Assembly (NCBI GenBank): GCA_002163085.1
Contig: MAAJ01000001.1
Span: 434,001 to 498,000, forward strand
Direction: 5' to 3'
From: Methylophaga sp. 42_25_T18
GTDB lineage: Bacteria > Pseudomonadota > Gammaproteobacteria > Nitrosococcales > Methylophagaceae
DNA length: 64,000 nucleotides
Shown piece after piece: positions 1 through 10,483 of the stretch. Made by a program: the position numbers and the translations under genes. The notes beneath the pieces are model-generated. The model was not told where the DNA came from and searched no databases. It saw only the letters and a program-made list of their open reading frames with translations. Position 1 is the stretch's first letter. Every line of letters begins with the position of its first letter.

Positions 1-488
1 TTGGTGATTTTTTGCCCTTGAGTGATGACAACGCGGTAGCGAAAGGTATCGGCGGAATGCTCATCCGCTTGGAGTAGTATGTTTCGAATCTGCAGTTTGC
101 TAGAGCTATTACCTTGGGTGACCGTTTGATAAAACACCAGTTCTTTATTTAGATTGATAAGGTCATTTTGCAACTCAACTACTTGTTGTTGCAGTTGTTG
201 ATCGGTGGCCTGTTGAATGGCTAGATGATGTTGTTGTTCAGTCAGCTTGATATTAAGCTTGGCATTACTTTCGTTGAGTTGCTGATTTTGTGCTGTCTGA
301 ATATGCAGTTGCTGCTCTAGGGTTAGTTGCAGGTGCTCTAGTTCTGCTAGGAGTTGCTGTTGGGCTACGGAACTGTTTTGATTGACATACCACTGAATGG
401 CTAAGGTAGTGCCGATAATAGCCAAAATAAACCCCAGCCACCGAAGTGGCTTGGGTTGTTTGATGACGTGTTTAGCGAGTGAAGACAT
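1..488 (-). CDS. DUF6776-type membrane-anchored coiled-coil protein (3' part missing)
   Basis: The reading frame opens with ATG at 488 and stays open to the window edge, so about 162 N-terminal residues are visible and the C-terminus is missing. The N-terminus is short and basic, followed by one transmembrane segment (about residues 17-34). A long Gln- and Leu-rich stretch (about 38-115) then looks like a coiled coil, and a beta-type segment with the FRYRVVITQG motif begins near the edge. This layout fits the DUF6776 family, whose function is unknown. The start lies 2 bases after the argC stop, so it is probably the last visible gene of the argC transcript. The family name is from memory of the layout and neighbourhood; the frame itself is clear. 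Confidence 0.7.
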   Translation of the reverse strand, partial: MSSLAKHVIKQPKPLRWLGFILAIIGTTLAIQWYVNQNSSVAQQQLLAELEHLQLTLEQQLHIQTAQNQQLNESNAKLNIKLTEQQHHLAIQQATDQQLQQQVVELQNDLINLNKELVFYQTVTQGNSSSKLQIRNILLQADEHSADTFRYRVVITQGQKIT

Positions 489-490
489 GG

Positions 491-1519
491 CTAGGGTAGC
501 GTTGCAATGTGATTGATGGCGGTGGTTTCATCAAAACCAAACATAATGTTCATATTTTGTATCGCTTGACCTGATGCGCCTTTGACCAGGTTATCGATGG
601 CAGACAGTATGACAACGGTATCACCATCTCTTGGTTGATGGACGGCTATACGACAGATGTTAGCACCGCGCACACTACGTGTTTCAGGATGAGAGCCGGC
701 AGGCAATATATCAACAAAAGGCTCGTCAGCATAACGCTGTTCGAACAATGCCTGTAAGTCGACATCTTGGGTTAAACGACCATATAAGGTTGCATGGATG
801 CCTCGTATCATCGGTGTTAAATGTGGCACAAAGGTGAGGTCTACCGATTGTTGAGCGGCTAAAGCCAAGCCTTGTTCTATCTCAGGTAGGTGGCGATGGC
901 CAGCTACTGCATAGGCTTTCATGTTTTCAGATGCTTCAGTTAAAAGGGTGCCTATCGCAGCTTTACGCCCCGCTCCACTGACACCTGATTTGGTATCCGC
1001 AATCAAATGCATAGGCTCAATCACCTTATTTTCTAATAAGGGTAAAAATCCTAGTTGAGTGGCTGTTGGATAACATCCGGGCACGGCAATGAGTTGAGCC
1101 GTTTTGATCGACGCCCGATTCACTTCAGGTAAGCCATAGACGGCTTGTGCAATTAATTCTGGGCAGGTGTGGGGCGTGTTATACCACTGCTCCCAAACCG
1201 CCACATCTTGTAGGCGGAAATCTGCAGATAGATCAATGACACGGGTACCACGTTTAATAAGCTCAGGCACCAGTGCCATCGCCACAGTATGTGGTGTAGC
1301 AAAAAAGACTAGGTCACAGTTAGCCAGTAAATCGATGTCTGGTTCGGTGAATGCTAGGTCGATATGTCCGCGTAAATTCGGGAACAATTCGGCGACAGGC
1401 ATGCCTTTCTCACTACGCGAGGTGATAATCTCAAGCGAGACTTCTGGGTGGCCAGCTAAGAGTCTAAGTAGTTCTACGCCGGTGTAACCGGTGCCACCAA
1501 CAATACCAACTTTAATCAT
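491..1519 (-). CDS. argC: N-acetyl-gamma-glutamyl-phosphate reductase
   Basis: ArgC reduces N-acetylglutamyl phosphate to the semialdehyde with NADPH, the third step of arginine synthesis in the cytoplasm. At 342 residues it has the usual length. The N-terminal Rossmann motif [14 protein letters not shown] (about 8-21) and the catalytic cysteine in [11 protein letters not shown] (Cys149) are present, followed by the conserved SGVSGAGR segment and a histidine-containing [11 protein letters not shown] stretch. It follows the adenylate cyclase-like gene by 76 bases and precedes the DUF6776 gene by 2. No other arg gene is in the window. Confidence 0.97.
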   Translation of the reverse strand: MIKVGIVGGTGYTGVELLRLLAGHPEVSLEIITSRSEKGMPVAELFPNLRGHIDLAFTEPDIDLLANCDLVFFATPHTVAMALVPELIKRGTRVIDLSADFRLQDVAVWEQWYNTPHTCPELIAQAVYGLPEVNRASIKTAQLIAVPGCYPTATQLGFLPLLENKVIEPMHLIADTKSGVSGAGRKAAIGTLLTEASENMKAYAVAGHRHLPEIEQGLALAAQQSVDLTFVPHLTPMIRGIHATLYGRLTQDVDLQALFEQRYADEPFVDILPAGSHPETRSVRGANICRIAVHQPRDGDTVVILSAIDNLVKGASGQAIQNMNIMFGFDETTAINHIATLP

Positions 1520-1595
1520 GATCTATCTCTAGAAATGTCATTTCAACGATACATAATAAAAGAGCTTTCAAGAAAGCGAAAGAGTTGATGTGCTG

Positions 1596-4247
1596 TCAGT
1601 CTTTATTAAGTAGGTGTTCTAGTCTTTGTTTTTGTAATAAGTATTGGTTTGTAGTCAGATTATTTTCTTGATTGAAGGTCAATTCAGTAATGTAAAGCGG
1701 GTAGCGCTGATGAGATTTACGTAAACGTAAGACTAGTTCTCTGACCCCATCAAATAAACGTTTATCATCGGCCGCACCTTGAAAACATTCTGCACCACAA
1801 CAGATTTTACATTGTGCATTGTCATTGGCCGACTCCATTTCAATGGTAACGGGCAGATAACCTTGGGCCGGTGGTGTTTGAATCGCTATGGCATTCGTCG
1901 TCCAGTGATCTTTCTTTTTATTGAGGCGATAAAAACGTAAGCGACTAATAGTATTTTTAAGCTTAATCGTATTTAGAAAATGATAGAAATGCGTGATTAG
2001 GGTGGATTCGGTCAAATCTTCAAACTGTTGTTTAATGATATTGCCCAATTCATCAATCAAATAAAGGGTAATAATTTTTTTATGGAGTTGGAGGAATAAA
2101 GTAATTTGATCGGGCGATTGTAACCGTAACAATTGATTCAATAACACACTATTGGTCATTGAATGATCAAATTTGCTGGCAGAAAACTCAGTATTAGCCG
2201 TGGCTAAAGTCTGTGCTAATTCTTTTTGTTTGGCTAATAAACGGACATCACAGCGGCCAGCTTGCCACTGGATACGGTAGTGTTGATCAGAAATCTTAAG
2301 GTGATAATTACCACTGGCCGAATTCAGCATGTAGTGGGCTATCACTTCGCTGTATAGCGTTGATATACGTTTGCTAATTGCTTGGCCATGGCTTTCTGAT
2401 GGGCACCAGCAGGATAGGGCGCCCGCAGTGATATTCGTAGGTTGCCAGCGAATTAGACTTGCTAACATTTGTAGTGGTGAATCGACTTGTTGCTGAGTTA
2501 GGTAATGCCACTGGCCCCATGAGGTATAAGCTAGGGCTTCAACCGTTAAGACTAGGCTTTGTCTGTTAACGGCATGATTGAGTGGATCACTGTTCAAACT
2601 TGAGAGCACAAGGCCTTGCTGACTTAACTTATCCTTGGGGCGTTGTTCAAGGTTTACAAATATCAGCACTTGTTTGAGTTCAGCCTTACTGGCTAGAGAT
2701 TGATCGGTGACGGCCCCGATGGATGTAGCAATCGGTGAGTTTAATAATAGCTGCACTAATTGCAGCACCGTATTGATCGCAATTTTACCGGTTTCATCGG
2801 CAATTTTAAGTCGAGTTGACTTTGCCAAAATCTGATTGCTGATGGCCCAAGCTAAGACTTGCAGCAATGAGTCGGCTTGATACAACGGCGGCGTGGTTGT
2901 AGTTATCGGGCTATCACTGACCGCCCAGCCTTGAGCTTGGGTTGTGCGGTGTAAGTACACGTGTTCTTCAGGGCTTGCCGGTAACAAGGCGAAAGGTAAG
3001 TGACTGACGATATCGGGCGCAACATTATGTAATTGCTGTTTTTGTATGAGTTGTTTTTTCTGAAGTTCAACCGTTAAATTTTGTTGGGCAGCAAAGGTGA
3101 CAATACTATGGCCAACATCAAATAAAAGGCTACGAACTTGGTCATATTCGCTGACACACTGACGATAATGAGATTTTGAGCGACTATCTAATGCTTCTAT
3201 TTGCTCTTCTGACCATTGCCATAAATAAACAAGGTCTCTACAAAAATCTCGTCGCCATGGATAACGGGCATGGGCAACGGTTTGTGACAGACGTTCTTTA
3301 AATAAAACATATAAAGATTGTTGTGCCAGAAAAAGTCGCTCAACGGAGGTTGATGATGCTTCCGTTATGGCATGAAGTTTAAGTACACGGCAATCCAGTT
3401 GTAAGGGATCACGTTTTCCTTGATACACCGTCTGCTTATAGGTTTGGCTTAGCCATGGAATATTGGGGTATAGCTCCAGTATGTGCTGTTGATAGAGTAA
3501 ATCTAGCGTGGATTCCATGCCACGATCCATGGCAGCGTTGAGAAGCTGATAACTCTGGTCGAATAGATCTTGAGCATCGATTTCCGAGGGGAGCTTACCG
3601 AAATCAATAAAGGTATTCTGGCTGAGCCGCCGTTGTTCTTTCAGCTTCTGCACTACTTGTTGGTAGTCTGCTTCTTGTTCTGGTGATATGCCCCACCAGA
3701 GCGGTATGCTGCCGGCTAATACTAAACCATGTAGATAAAATCGATCTAAGTCATATGCGGTGAGAGGCTGTTGGCTCAGCGAGTCCACATTGATGAGACG
3801 AACATGTAGTGAGATAGATAAACTTTCCGCCCAGCTCTGCACCGCAATGAGTTTTTGTTTTAGTAGCTTTTGATCGTGTTCAGCTTCTTGGTTGCTATGT
3901 ACTAACCATAAATCAAATTTGGCATTATCAGGAAAATTGATGCCACCATTATCATTAATAAGATAGACACCTAAAATAGGGTAGTGTCTTAAGGCCTGTC
4001 GTTTAAAAGCAAAGCTATTATTAAACTTTTGCGCCGCATCCAGATCAGCATCTTTAGGTTGAAAGTCGCTGATTCCGGCAGGGATCTGCTTATTGATGAA
4101 TCCAGGCAGGGCGGTTGAATTAGTATGAAATATGAGTGGAAGTAGCTCAAAAAAAGGCTGCTGAGCTATAGGGGATAACGCTCGTAACCGCGCGATCCTT
4201 GTGCGGTTAAAATTTAAAAAATGTTTGAGTGCGTCGCTTGGATCCAT
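1596..4247 (-). CDS. Class I adenylate cyclase-like protein with degraded catalytic motif
   Basis: This 883-residue protein follows the layout of enterobacterial CyaA, the class I adenylate cyclase. An N-terminal nucleotidyltransferase-like region contains LGVYLINDN, FDLWLVH and AESLSISLHVRLINVDS. It is followed by LDRFYLHGLVLAG with IPLWW, and the C-terminus has SHQRYPLYITELTF. In active CyaA the motif before DxDxW begins Gly-Ser and carries two aspartates. Here the Gly-Ser pair is Asn-Asp (residues 98-99) and the first aspartate is Lys110 (KFDLW), so only Asp112 remains. The lysine-rich CyaA signature following EYFG is also poorly kept (LFDQSYQLLNAAMD). I infer a protein of the CyaA fold that may not make cAMP. 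It starts 17 bases after purH and precedes argC. The frame is intact for its whole length, which argues against a pseudogene. Confidence 0.75.
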   Translation of the reverse strand: MDPSDALKHFLNFNRTRIARLRALSPIAQQPFFELLPLIFHTNSTALPGFINKQIPAGISDFQPKDADLDAAQKFNNSFAFKRQALRHYPILGVYLINDNGGINFPDNAKFDLWLVHSNQEAEHDQKLLKQKLIAVQSWAESLSISLHVRLINVDSLSQQPLTAYDLDRFYLHGLVLAGSIPLWWGISPEQEADYQQVVQKLKEQRRLSQNTFIDFGKLPSEIDAQDLFDQSYQLLNAAMDRGMESTLDLLYQQHILELYPNIPWLSQTYKQTVYQGKRDPLQLDCRVLKLHAITEASSTSVERLFLAQQSLYVLFKERLSQTVAHARYPWRRDFCRDLVYLWQWSEEQIEALDSRSKSHYRQCVSEYDQVRSLLFDVGHSIVTFAAQQNLTVELQKKQLIQKQQLHNVAPDIVSHLPFALLPASPEEHVYLHRTTQAQGWAVSDSPITTTTPPLYQADSLLQVLAWAISNQILAKSTRLKIADETGKIAINTVLQLVQLLLNSPIATSIGAVTDQSLASKAELKQVLIFVNLEQRPKDKLSQQGLVLSSLNSDPLNHAVNRQSLVLTVEALAYTSWGQWHYLTQQQVDSPLQMLASLIRWQPTNITAGALSCWCPSESHGQAISKRISTLYSEVIAHYMLNSASGNYHLKISDQHYRIQWQAGRCDVRLLAKQKELAQTLATANTEFSASKFDHSMTNSVLLNQLLRLQSPDQITLFLQLHKKIITLYLIDELGNIIKQQFEDLTESTLITHFYHFLNTIKLKNTISRLRFYRLNKKKDHWTTNAIAIQTPPAQGYLPVTIEMESANDNAQCKICCGAECFQGAADDKRLFDGVRELVLRLRKSHQRYPLYITELTFNQENNLTTNQYLLQKQRLEHLLNKD

Positions 4248-4264
4248 ATCAAGCCAATTCTATC

Positions 4265-5830
4265 TTAGTGTCGGAAATGACGCATGCCGGTGAATACCAT
4301 AGCAATGCCGTGTTCATCAGCAGCGGCAATAACTTCATTGTCACGCATTGAGCCACCCGGTTGGATAACGGCACTTATGCCTGCTTCTGCTGCTGCATCT
4401 AGGCCATCACGGAATGGGAAGAAGGCATCAGAGGCCATCACAGCGCCAGGAACGGTTAAGCCTGCATCTTCGGCTTTAATGCCGGCAATACGACTACTAA
4501 CCACTCGACTCATTTGGCCTGCACCTATGCCCACAGTTTGTTGTTTGCTAACGTAAACAATGGCATTAGATTTAACAAATTTTGCCACGCGCCAAGCAAA
4601 TAGTAGATCTACCATTTGCTCTTCGCTAGGCGATTTTTGGGTGACTACTTTTAGTTCATCAGCGGTGACTAAGGCAGTATCACGATCTTGGACTAATAAA
4701 CCGCCGGTGACACGTTTGAAATCCAAACCTTCACTTTGTTGCGCTGGTAAGGCGCCACAGCATAATAGTCGGACATTGGCTTTTTGGCTAATAATGGCTT
4801 TAGCTTCGTCGCTGATTTCGGGCGCGATAATAACTTCAACAAATTGGCGGTCGATAATTGCTTGCGCGGTGGCAGCATCTAACGTGCGGTTAAAGGCGAT
4901 AATGCCACCAAACGCAGACGTAGTATCCGTTTGATAGGCTAAATCGTAAGCTGTTAATAGATCATCCGCAATGGCAACACCACAAGGGTTAGCGTGTTTG
5001 ACGATCACACATGCTGGCGACTCAGGGAAGGCTTTGACACATTCCAATGCTGCATCAGTATCGGCAATATTGTTGTAAGACAATGCTTTGCCTTGCAATT
5101 GCTCGGCAGCGCCAATAGAACCAATTTCTGGTTCAGCTTCGGTATAAAAGGCCGCTTTTTGGTGCGGGTTCTCACCGTAACGCATCTCTTGTGCTTTATT
5201 AAATTGACTATTAAAGGTGCGAGGGAAATTAACGGTTTCACCATCGTCTTCAATTTTCCCCAAGAAATTAGCAATAGCGCCATCATAATGCGCGGTGTGC
5301 TCAAATGTTTTTACCGCTAGGTCAAAGCGCGTTGCATCATCCACACCACCGGTTTTTTCAAGCTGCGTTAATACGCGTGCGTAATCAGCGGGATCAATCA
5401 ATACCGTGACAGAGGCATGATTTTTAGCCGCAGCGCGCAACATAGTTGGGCCACCGATATCAATATTTTCAATTGCCATTGGCAAGGTGCAGTCATCACG
5501 AGCGATGGTTGCTTCGAATGGATAGAGGTTCACCACCACTAAATCAATCGGAGCGATATCATGCTCAGCCATAATGGCTTCATCGGTACCACGACGTCCT
5601 AACAAACCACCATGGATTTTGGGGTGTAGGGTTTTGATGCGGCCATCCATCATTTCTGGGAAGCCAGTATGTTCGGATACTTCTTTTACCGGTAAGCCGG
5701 CTTCTTGTAATAACTTAGCGGTACCACCGGTAGAGAGTAATTCAACACCTAAACGGTTTAATTCCTGAGCGAGTTCTAATACACCGGTTTTGTCTGACAC
5801 ACTGAGAAGTGCGCGCTGGATTTTATTCAT
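4265..5830 (-). CDS. purH: Bifunctional AICAR transformylase / IMP cyclohydrolase
   Basis: PurH carries out the last two steps of IMP synthesis: formyl transfer from 10-formyl-tetrahydrofolate to AICAR, then ring closure. The 521 residues match the family length. The N-terminal MGS-like cyclohydrolase domain (about 1-200) contains LLSVSDKTG and STGGTAKLL, and the transformylase domain has RYGENPHQ and the catalytic KHANPCGVA segment. The C-terminus GMRHFRH is characteristic. It lies 25 bases downstream of fis on the same strand, an arrangement repeated in other gammaproteobacteria. Confidence 0.98.
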   Translation of the reverse strand: MNKIQRALLSVSDKTGVLELAQELNRLGVELLSTGGTAKLLQEAGLPVKEVSEHTGFPEMMDGRIKTLHPKIHGGLLGRRGTDEAIMAEHDIAPIDLVVVNLYPFEATIARDDCTLPMAIENIDIGGPTMLRAAAKNHASVTVLIDPADYARVLTQLEKTGGVDDATRFDLAVKTFEHTAHYDGAIANFLGKIEDDGETVNFPRTFNSQFNKAQEMRYGENPHQKAAFYTEAEPEIGSIGAAEQLQGKALSYNNIADTDAALECVKAFPESPACVIVKHANPCGVAIADDLLTAYDLAYQTDTTSAFGGIIAFNRTLDAATAQAIIDRQFVEVIIAPEISDEAKAIISQKANVRLLCCGALPAQQSEGLDFKRVTGGLLVQDRDTALVTADELKVVTQKSPSEEQMVDLLFAWRVAKFVKSNAIVYVSKQQTVGIGAGQMSRVVSSRIAGIKAEDAGLTVPGAVMASDAFFPFRDGLDAAAEAGISAVIQPGGSMRDNEVIAAADEHGIAMVFTGMRHFRH

Positions 5831-5855
5831 GTGAGTTCCTGATTGCTGCGCGGCT

Positions 5856-6146
5856 TTATAAGCCGTAAGTTTTTAATTTTTTTCGTAGTGTGCCGCGGTT
5901 AAGACCGAGGATTTCGGCGGCACGACTTTGATTGCCGTTGGTATGTAATAAGGTCGCTTTAAACAAAGGCGCTTCTACTTCGGCCATTAACATGTCATAA
6001 AGATTAGCGGTTGAATGTCCATTGAGTTGCTCAAAGTAATCTTTTAATGCGGTTTCTACACATACGCTTAATGGAGGGTGTTTCAGATCATCAGCCACGG
6101 CATGATCGATGTTGCTAGCAGACTGTTTGTCTAAAGCGTGAGTCAT
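5856..6146 (-). CDS. fis: Nucleoid-associated DNA-binding protein Fis
   Basis: Fis is a small homodimeric DNA-bending protein that modulates rRNA, tRNA and many other promoters in fast growth. The 96-residue frame ends in the family's helix-turn-helix, [20 protein letters not shown] (about 72-91), and contains the dimer-core segment [14 protein letters not shown]. Its start codon overlaps the end of dusB by 4 bases. The dusB-fis pairing is the classical operon in enteric bacteria, so translation is probably coupled. Confidence 0.96.
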   Translation of the reverse strand: MTHALDKQSASNIDHAVADDLKHPPLSVCVETALKDYFEQLNGHSTANLYDMLMAEVEAPLFKATLLHTNGNQSRAAEILGLNRGTLRKKLKTYGL

Positions 6147-7144
6147 GCGGCCATCGTATCCTTATCTTCAAGTTGAGCGAAAAATTGCTTAGTGAAATCG
6201 AGCTGTTGTTGCGGCTGTTCAAAGGTATTCATTTGCTGGCGGAAAGGGTTGCCATCACGTAACCCCTTGCTATACCAAGCAATATGCTTGCGAGCCATGC
6301 GGACACCTGTGTAGTCACCGTAGAAATCGTACAGGGTATGCAGGTGCGCGATCAAGGTTTCTCTGATTTCTTTTACTGAAGGTGCTGCTAAATGCTCACC
6401 CTGAGTTAAATAGTGGTTTATTTGCCTAAAAATCCATGGATTGCCTTGGGCGGCGCGGCCTATCATCAAGCCGTCAACACCAGTGTAGTCTAGGACCCGC
6501 TTGGCTTTTTCAGGGGTTGAAATATCACCATTGGCAATCACTGGAATTTGAATTCGGGACTTAATATCAGCAATGGTATCGAATTCGGCTTCGCCTTTAT
6601 AGGCGCAGGCACGGGTACGACCATGCACGGCTAAGGCCTGTATTCCTGACTCTTGAGCAATGCGGGCAATGGCCACACCATTGCGGTTATTAATATCCCA
6701 ACCCGTTCTTATTTTCAAGGTCACCGGCACATCGACCGCATTAACGACGGATTCAAGTATTTCGGCGACCAAAGTTTCATGCTGCAATAACGCGGAGCCG
6801 GCCATCACATTGCACACTTTTTTAGCTGGGCAACCCATATTGATATCAATAATATGAGCACCTTGATCCACATTATGTTGCGCCGCTTCGGCCATCATTT
6901 TAGGATCGGCACCGGCAATTTGCACACTACGCGGTTCGGGTTCACCTTCATGGTTGGCCCGTAATAAGGATTTTTTGCTGGCCCATAATGATTTATTAGC
7001 AGTAATCATTTCTGATACTGCCATGCCGGCACCTAAACGACGACAAAGCTGGCGGAATGGTCTATCGGTCACACCAGCCATGGGCGCTAGGAATAGATTG
7101 TTTGGCAGCGTGTAGGGGCCTATTTTGAATGGGAACTCAGTCAT
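6143..7144 (-). CDS. dusB: tRNA-dihydrouridine synthase B
   Basis: DusB is an FMN enzyme that reduces specific uridines in the tRNA D-loop region. The frame is open from 7201, but I start at the ATG at 7144: the protein then begins MTEFPFKIGPYTLPNN as in other DusB proteins and has 333 residues. The earlier start would place 64 bases inside prmA. The FMN-binding segment APMAGVTDRPFRQL, the catalytic cysteine in DINMGCPAKKVCN and the phosphate-binding NGDIST are present. The start overlaps the prmA stop by 8 bases and the stop overlaps fis by 4, so prmA-dusB-fis is one coupled unit. Confidence 0.96.
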   Translation of the reverse strand: MTEFPFKIGPYTLPNNLFLAPMAGVTDRPFRQLCRRLGAGMAVSEMITANKSLWASKKSLLRANHEGEPEPRSVQIAGADPKMMAEAAQHNVDQGAHIIDINMGCPAKKVCNVMAGSALLQHETLVAEILESVVNAVDVPVTLKIRTGWDINNRNGVAIARIAQESGIQALAVHGRTRACAYKGEAEFDTIADIKSRIQIPVIANGDISTPEKAKRVLDYTGVDGLMIGRAAQGNPWIFRQINHYLTQGEHLAAPSVKEIRETLIAHLHTLYDFYGDYTGVRMARKHIAWYSKGLRDGNPFRQQMNTFEQPQQQLDFTKQFFAQLEDKDTMAA

Positions 7145-8012
7145 TTCGTTGACCAATAAGTCGAATCCATTCTTCCTTTTGAGTTGGGGGCTGCATAGCA
7201 AACCACGATTGATACGTCGAACTCACATCCTGTGCTTGCTCTTCTAAGATACCTGATAATACGATGGGCGCATTAGCCTTAGTTAAATTGGCAAACAGCT
7301 CAGCTAAGGACTGCAAAGGGCCCGCAAGAATATTGGCAATTAACAAATCAGCGGGTTCTAGCGGACACTCATCCGGGAAATACGTATCGATGGTTACACC
7401 ATTACGCTCGGCATTAGCTTGTGTCGCTTCTAAGGCCTGAGGGTCGGTATCTATGCCGATAACCTTTTTAGCGCCGAGCAGGGCGGCAGCAATGGCCAGA
7501 ATACCGCTGCCACAGCCATAATCAATAACATATTTGTCTTTGACATCCGCTTGATCCAGCCAGTTTAAACATAGGGCAGTTGTCGGGTGAGTCCCCGTGC
7601 CAAACGCTAAGCCAGGATCCAACATGATATTTATGGCATCCGCTTGAGGTGGCGAGTGCCAGCTCGGACATATCCACAATTGTTCGCCAAAACAAATAGG
7701 GTGGAAATTATCCATCCATTCGCGTTCCCAATCTTTATCTTCGACGGCTTCAACACGGTATTTTGGCACAGCAGATGGAGCGAGCAAATCGGTTAATAAT
7801 TGGATGGTGCCATCAATATCAACATCTGCGGAAAATAAGGCGATAACGCGTGTCGCTGACCACAAGGGTGTTGTGCCAATGGGGGGCTCAAACAAGGGTT
7901 GATCAGCATTATCTTCAAAAGTGATAGCGCTGGCCCCACATTCTGTCAGCAGATCGGATAGGTGATCTGCTGCGTCAGGGTTACTATCGAATATAAATTG
8001 TATCCAAGCCAT
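7137..8012 (-). CDS. prmA: Ribosomal protein L11 methyltransferase
   Basis: PrmA uses S-adenosylmethionine to trimethylate ribosomal protein L11. The 291 residues comprise an N-terminal substrate-recognition domain (about 1-100) and a class I methyltransferase domain. The hallmark FGTGTHPTTALCL is near residue 140, with the SAM-binding VIDYGCGSGILAIAA and the motif LLIANILAGPL downstream. It sits 17 bases after accC and overlaps dusB. Confidence 0.97.
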   Translation of the reverse strand: MAWIQFIFDSNPDAADHLSDLLTECGASAITFEDNADQPLFEPPIGTTPLWSATRVIALFSADVDIDGTIQLLTDLLAPSAVPKYRVEAVEDKDWEREWMDNFHPICFGEQLWICPSWHSPPQADAINIMLDPGLAFGTGTHPTTALCLNWLDQADVKDKYVIDYGCGSGILAIAAALLGAKKVIGIDTDPQALEATQANAERNGVTIDTYFPDECPLEPADLLIANILAGPLQSLAELFANLTKANAPIVLSGILEEQAQDVSSTYQSWFAMQPPTQKEEWIRLIGQRND

Positions 8013-8029
8013 TTGAACGGTGTTCTACC

Positions 8030-9370
8030 TTAAAGACCAAGTTTCTTTTCAAGGTAGTGAATATTGGTGCCACCCTCTTGGAAATGCGAATCATCCATAA
8101 TGTCTTTTTGTAACTGGACATTAGTTTTAATGCCTTCAATGCCAATTTCATTTAACGCTGTTTGCATGCGTGCAATAGCAGACTTACGATCTGGGCCAGA
8201 GGCAATAAGTTTGCCGATCATTGAGTCATAGTTAGGCGGCACACGGTAACCACTATAGACATGAGAATCCATACGGATTCCAATACCACCAGGTGCATGG
8301 TAATGCGTTATCGTGCCTGGACTAGGCATAAATGTTTTAGCATCTTCTGCATTAATACGACACTCAATCGCGTGTCCATTTAAAACAATATCGTCTTGCG
8401 TGAACGATAATGGCTCACCCGAAGCAATTTTGATTTGTTCTGCAACAAGATCAATTCCGGTAATTTGTTCCGTAATCGTATGTTCTACTTGAATACGTGT
8501 ATTCATTTCAATGAAATAGAACTCACCATCTTGATATAGGAATTCAAATGTACCTGCACCACGATAGCCTATTCGAACACAGGCATCTGAACAGATTTTA
8601 CCCATACGATCTCGCAACTCAGGTGTAATACCAGGTGCAGGGGCTTCTTCCACTACTTTTTGGTGACGACGTTGCATCGAACAGTCACGCTCACCCAAAT
8701 GAACTGCATTGCCATGTTGATCGGCTAATACTTGGAATTCAATATGACGCGGGTTTTGAAGGAATTTTTCCATATAAACCATGCCATTGCCAAATAATGA
8801 CTTAGCTTCACTCTTAGTCAAAGCGATGGCATTTATCAAATGCGCTTCACTATGTACTTCACGCATACCTCGACCACCACCACCACCTGATGCTTTGATG
8901 ATAATTGGATAGCCAATTTCTTTAGCTAAGCGAATGTTGGTTTCGTTGTCGTCCCCTAAAGCACCGTCAGAACCTGGCACACATGGCACGCCAGCCTCTT
9001 TCATCGCGGCAATTGCCGATACTTTGTCGCCCATCATACGAATGGTTTCTGATTTAGGGCCGATGAAAATAAAACCACTTTGTTCTACGCGTTCAGCAAA
9101 ATCCGCATTTTCAGACAAAAAGCCATAACCAGGATGAATCGCGGTGGCATCAGTAATTTCAGCCGCGCTAATGATGGCGGGTACGTTCAAATAACTATCG
9201 ATAGATGGCGCAGGTCCGATGCATACAGTTTCATCAGCAAGGAGAACGTGTTTTAAATCACGATCTACATCGGAGTGAATAGCCACGGTTTTGATGCCTA
9301 ACTCTTGGCAGGCACGAAGTACACGAAGGGCAATTTCCCCTCGATTGGCAATGACAATTTTATCGATCAT
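8030..9370 (-). CDS. accC: Acetyl-CoA carboxylase, biotin carboxylase subunit
   Basis: AccC carboxylates the biotin on AccB with ATP and bicarbonate, the first half reaction of malonyl-CoA synthesis for fatty acids. The 446-residue length is typical. It shows the ATP-grasp fold: N-terminal [14 protein letters not shown], the glycine-rich loop [12 protein letters not shown], and the catalytic/metal segment [13 protein letters not shown]. It directly follows accB by 66 bases, forming the usual accBC pair. It is not a pyruvate or propionyl-CoA carboxylase, because biotin-carrier and carboxyltransferase domains are absent. Confidence 0.98.
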   Translation of the reverse strand: MIDKIVIANRGEIALRVLRACQELGIKTVAIHSDVDRDLKHVLLADETVCIGPAPSIDSYLNVPAIISAAEITDATAIHPGYGFLSENADFAERVEQSGFIFIGPKSETIRMMGDKVSAIAAMKEAGVPCVPGSDGALGDDNETNIRLAKEIGYPIIIKASGGGGGRGMREVHSEAHLINAIALTKSEAKSLFGNGMVYMEKFLQNPRHIEFQVLADQHGNAVHLGERDCSMQRRHQKVVEEAPAPGITPELRDRMGKICSDACVRIGYRGAGTFEFLYQDGEFYFIEMNTRIQVEHTITEQITGIDLVAEQIKIASGEPLSFTQDDIVLNGHAIECRINAEDAKTFMPSPGTITHYHAPGGIGIRMDSHVYSGYRVPPNYDSMIGKLIASGPDRKSAIARMQTALNEIGIEGIKTNVQLQKDIMDDSHFQEGGTNIHYLEKKLGL

Positions 9371-9436
9371 GGTGTTTGTTTATCCACAGTTTGGAATGAG
9401 CAGAGTCAGTTTGCTGATACAGTTGTTACAGGGTGC

Positions 9437-9895
9437 TTATTCAATGATGACTAACGGCTCATCAAATTCAACTGGGTGTCCGTTTTCAACCAAAATAGCT
9501 TTAACAGTACCGCTGCGATCAGCTTCGATTTGGTTAAACATTTTCATTGCTTCAATAATACAAATTACATCGCCAGCCGCCACCGTTTGACCGACTTCAA
9601 TAAATGAGGCTGATTCAGGGGATGATGAACGATAGAATGTGCCGACCATCGGTGATTTAACTGCGTTATCCGTATTTACTGCTGGCGCCGCTTCTGTAGC
9701 TGTGGTCCCAGGTGCAGAAGCCGGAGCGGCAGCGGCAGCTACTGGCGCTGGCATAGCGGGAGCCGCCATCATAACTGGTGCCGTGGCACTGGCTCGACTA
9801 ATACGAACAGACTCTTCACCTTCTTTAATTTCGATTTCGGCTACATCAGATTCTTGAATTAAATCAATTAACTTTTTTATTTTACGAATATCCAT
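9437..9895 (-). CDS. accB: Acetyl-CoA carboxylase biotin carboxyl carrier protein
   Basis: AccB carries biotin between the carboxylase and transferase subunits of acetyl-CoA carboxylase. The protein has 152 residues: an N-terminal helix ([16 protein letters not shown]), an Ala/Pro-rich flexible linker (about 38-75), and the C-terminal biotinyl domain. The biotin acceptor lysine is in [12 protein letters not shown] near residue 117. It lies 9 bases downstream of aroQ and upstream of accC, the standard gammaproteobacterial order. Confidence 0.98.
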   Translation of the reverse strand: MDIRKIKKLIDLIQESDVAEIEIKEGEESVRISRASATAPVMMAAPAMPAPVAAAAAPASAPGTTATEAAPAVNTDNAVKSPMVGTFYRSSSPESASFIEVGQTVAAGDVICIIEAMKMFNQIEADRSGTVKAILVENGHPVEFDEPLVIIE

Positions 9896-9904
9896 GGAAT
9901 AACC

Positions 9905-10345
9905 TTATTTATTAATATGTGTAATCGCCGCTTGCAAAGCGAGCTCATAACCTTGAGCGCCCAAACCACAAATCACGCCAACAGCAATGTCCGATAAAAA
10001 GGAATGCTGCCGGAATTCTTCTCGGGCATGAACGTTAGAGAGGTGAACTTCAATGAAGGGTAATTCTACTGAAGCTAAAGCATCACGAATTGCAACGCTA
10101 GTATGGGTAAAGGCTGCTGGGTTGATGATGATAAAGTCAGTACCGTCGGTACGCGCGGTATGAATAGCATCTACCAGTGTATGTTCAGCATTACTTTGGA
10201 AGTTATCGACTTGGTGGTTTTGAGCTTCAGCAAGGGCCGTAAGTCTATCGCCGATGTCGGCCAATGAATCAGAACCATAAATTTCAGGTTCGCGGGTACC
10301 TAACAGGTTTAGATTGGGGCCATGCAGCACTAAAATTTTTGCCAT
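9905..10345 (-). CDS. aroQ: Type II 3-dehydroquinate dehydratase
   Basis: AroQ dehydrates 3-dehydroquinate to 3-dehydroshikimate in the shikimate pathway. The 146 residues match the small dodecameric type II enzyme. Visible hallmarks are [18 protein letters not shown] (active-site Asn, Arg and Tyr), [17 protein letters not shown] and [17 protein letters not shown]. It is the first gene of the aroQ-accB-accC-prmA-dusB-fis-purH run. The 138 bases upstream, to the end of dsbD, probably contain the promoter, though I could not fix hexamers there. The other aro genes of the window are aroK and aroB, 45 kb away. Confidence 0.97.
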   Translation of the reverse strand: MAKILVLHGPNLNLLGTREPEIYGSDSLADIGDRLTALAEAQNHQVDNFQSNAEHTLVDAIHTARTDGTDFIIINPAAFTHTSVAIRDALASVELPFIEVHLSNVHAREEFRQHSFLSDIAVGVICGLGAQGYELALQAAITHINK

Positions 10346-10483
10346 CGTGAAGTTCGCGTCTGAATCGATAAGAATTTAGAGCGAATTCTGCACCAGAGGG
10401 TAAGCAATGTCCAGCTTTTTGAGCTAAAAATGCACAATAATGTGGCTAAATTCGTCGAAATAGATCATTTACGCTGTTTTAGC

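Noticed and set aside
7145-7201. Longer N-terminus for DusB
   Set aside because: The extra 19 residues lie in prmA and are absent from the family; ATG 7144 fits.
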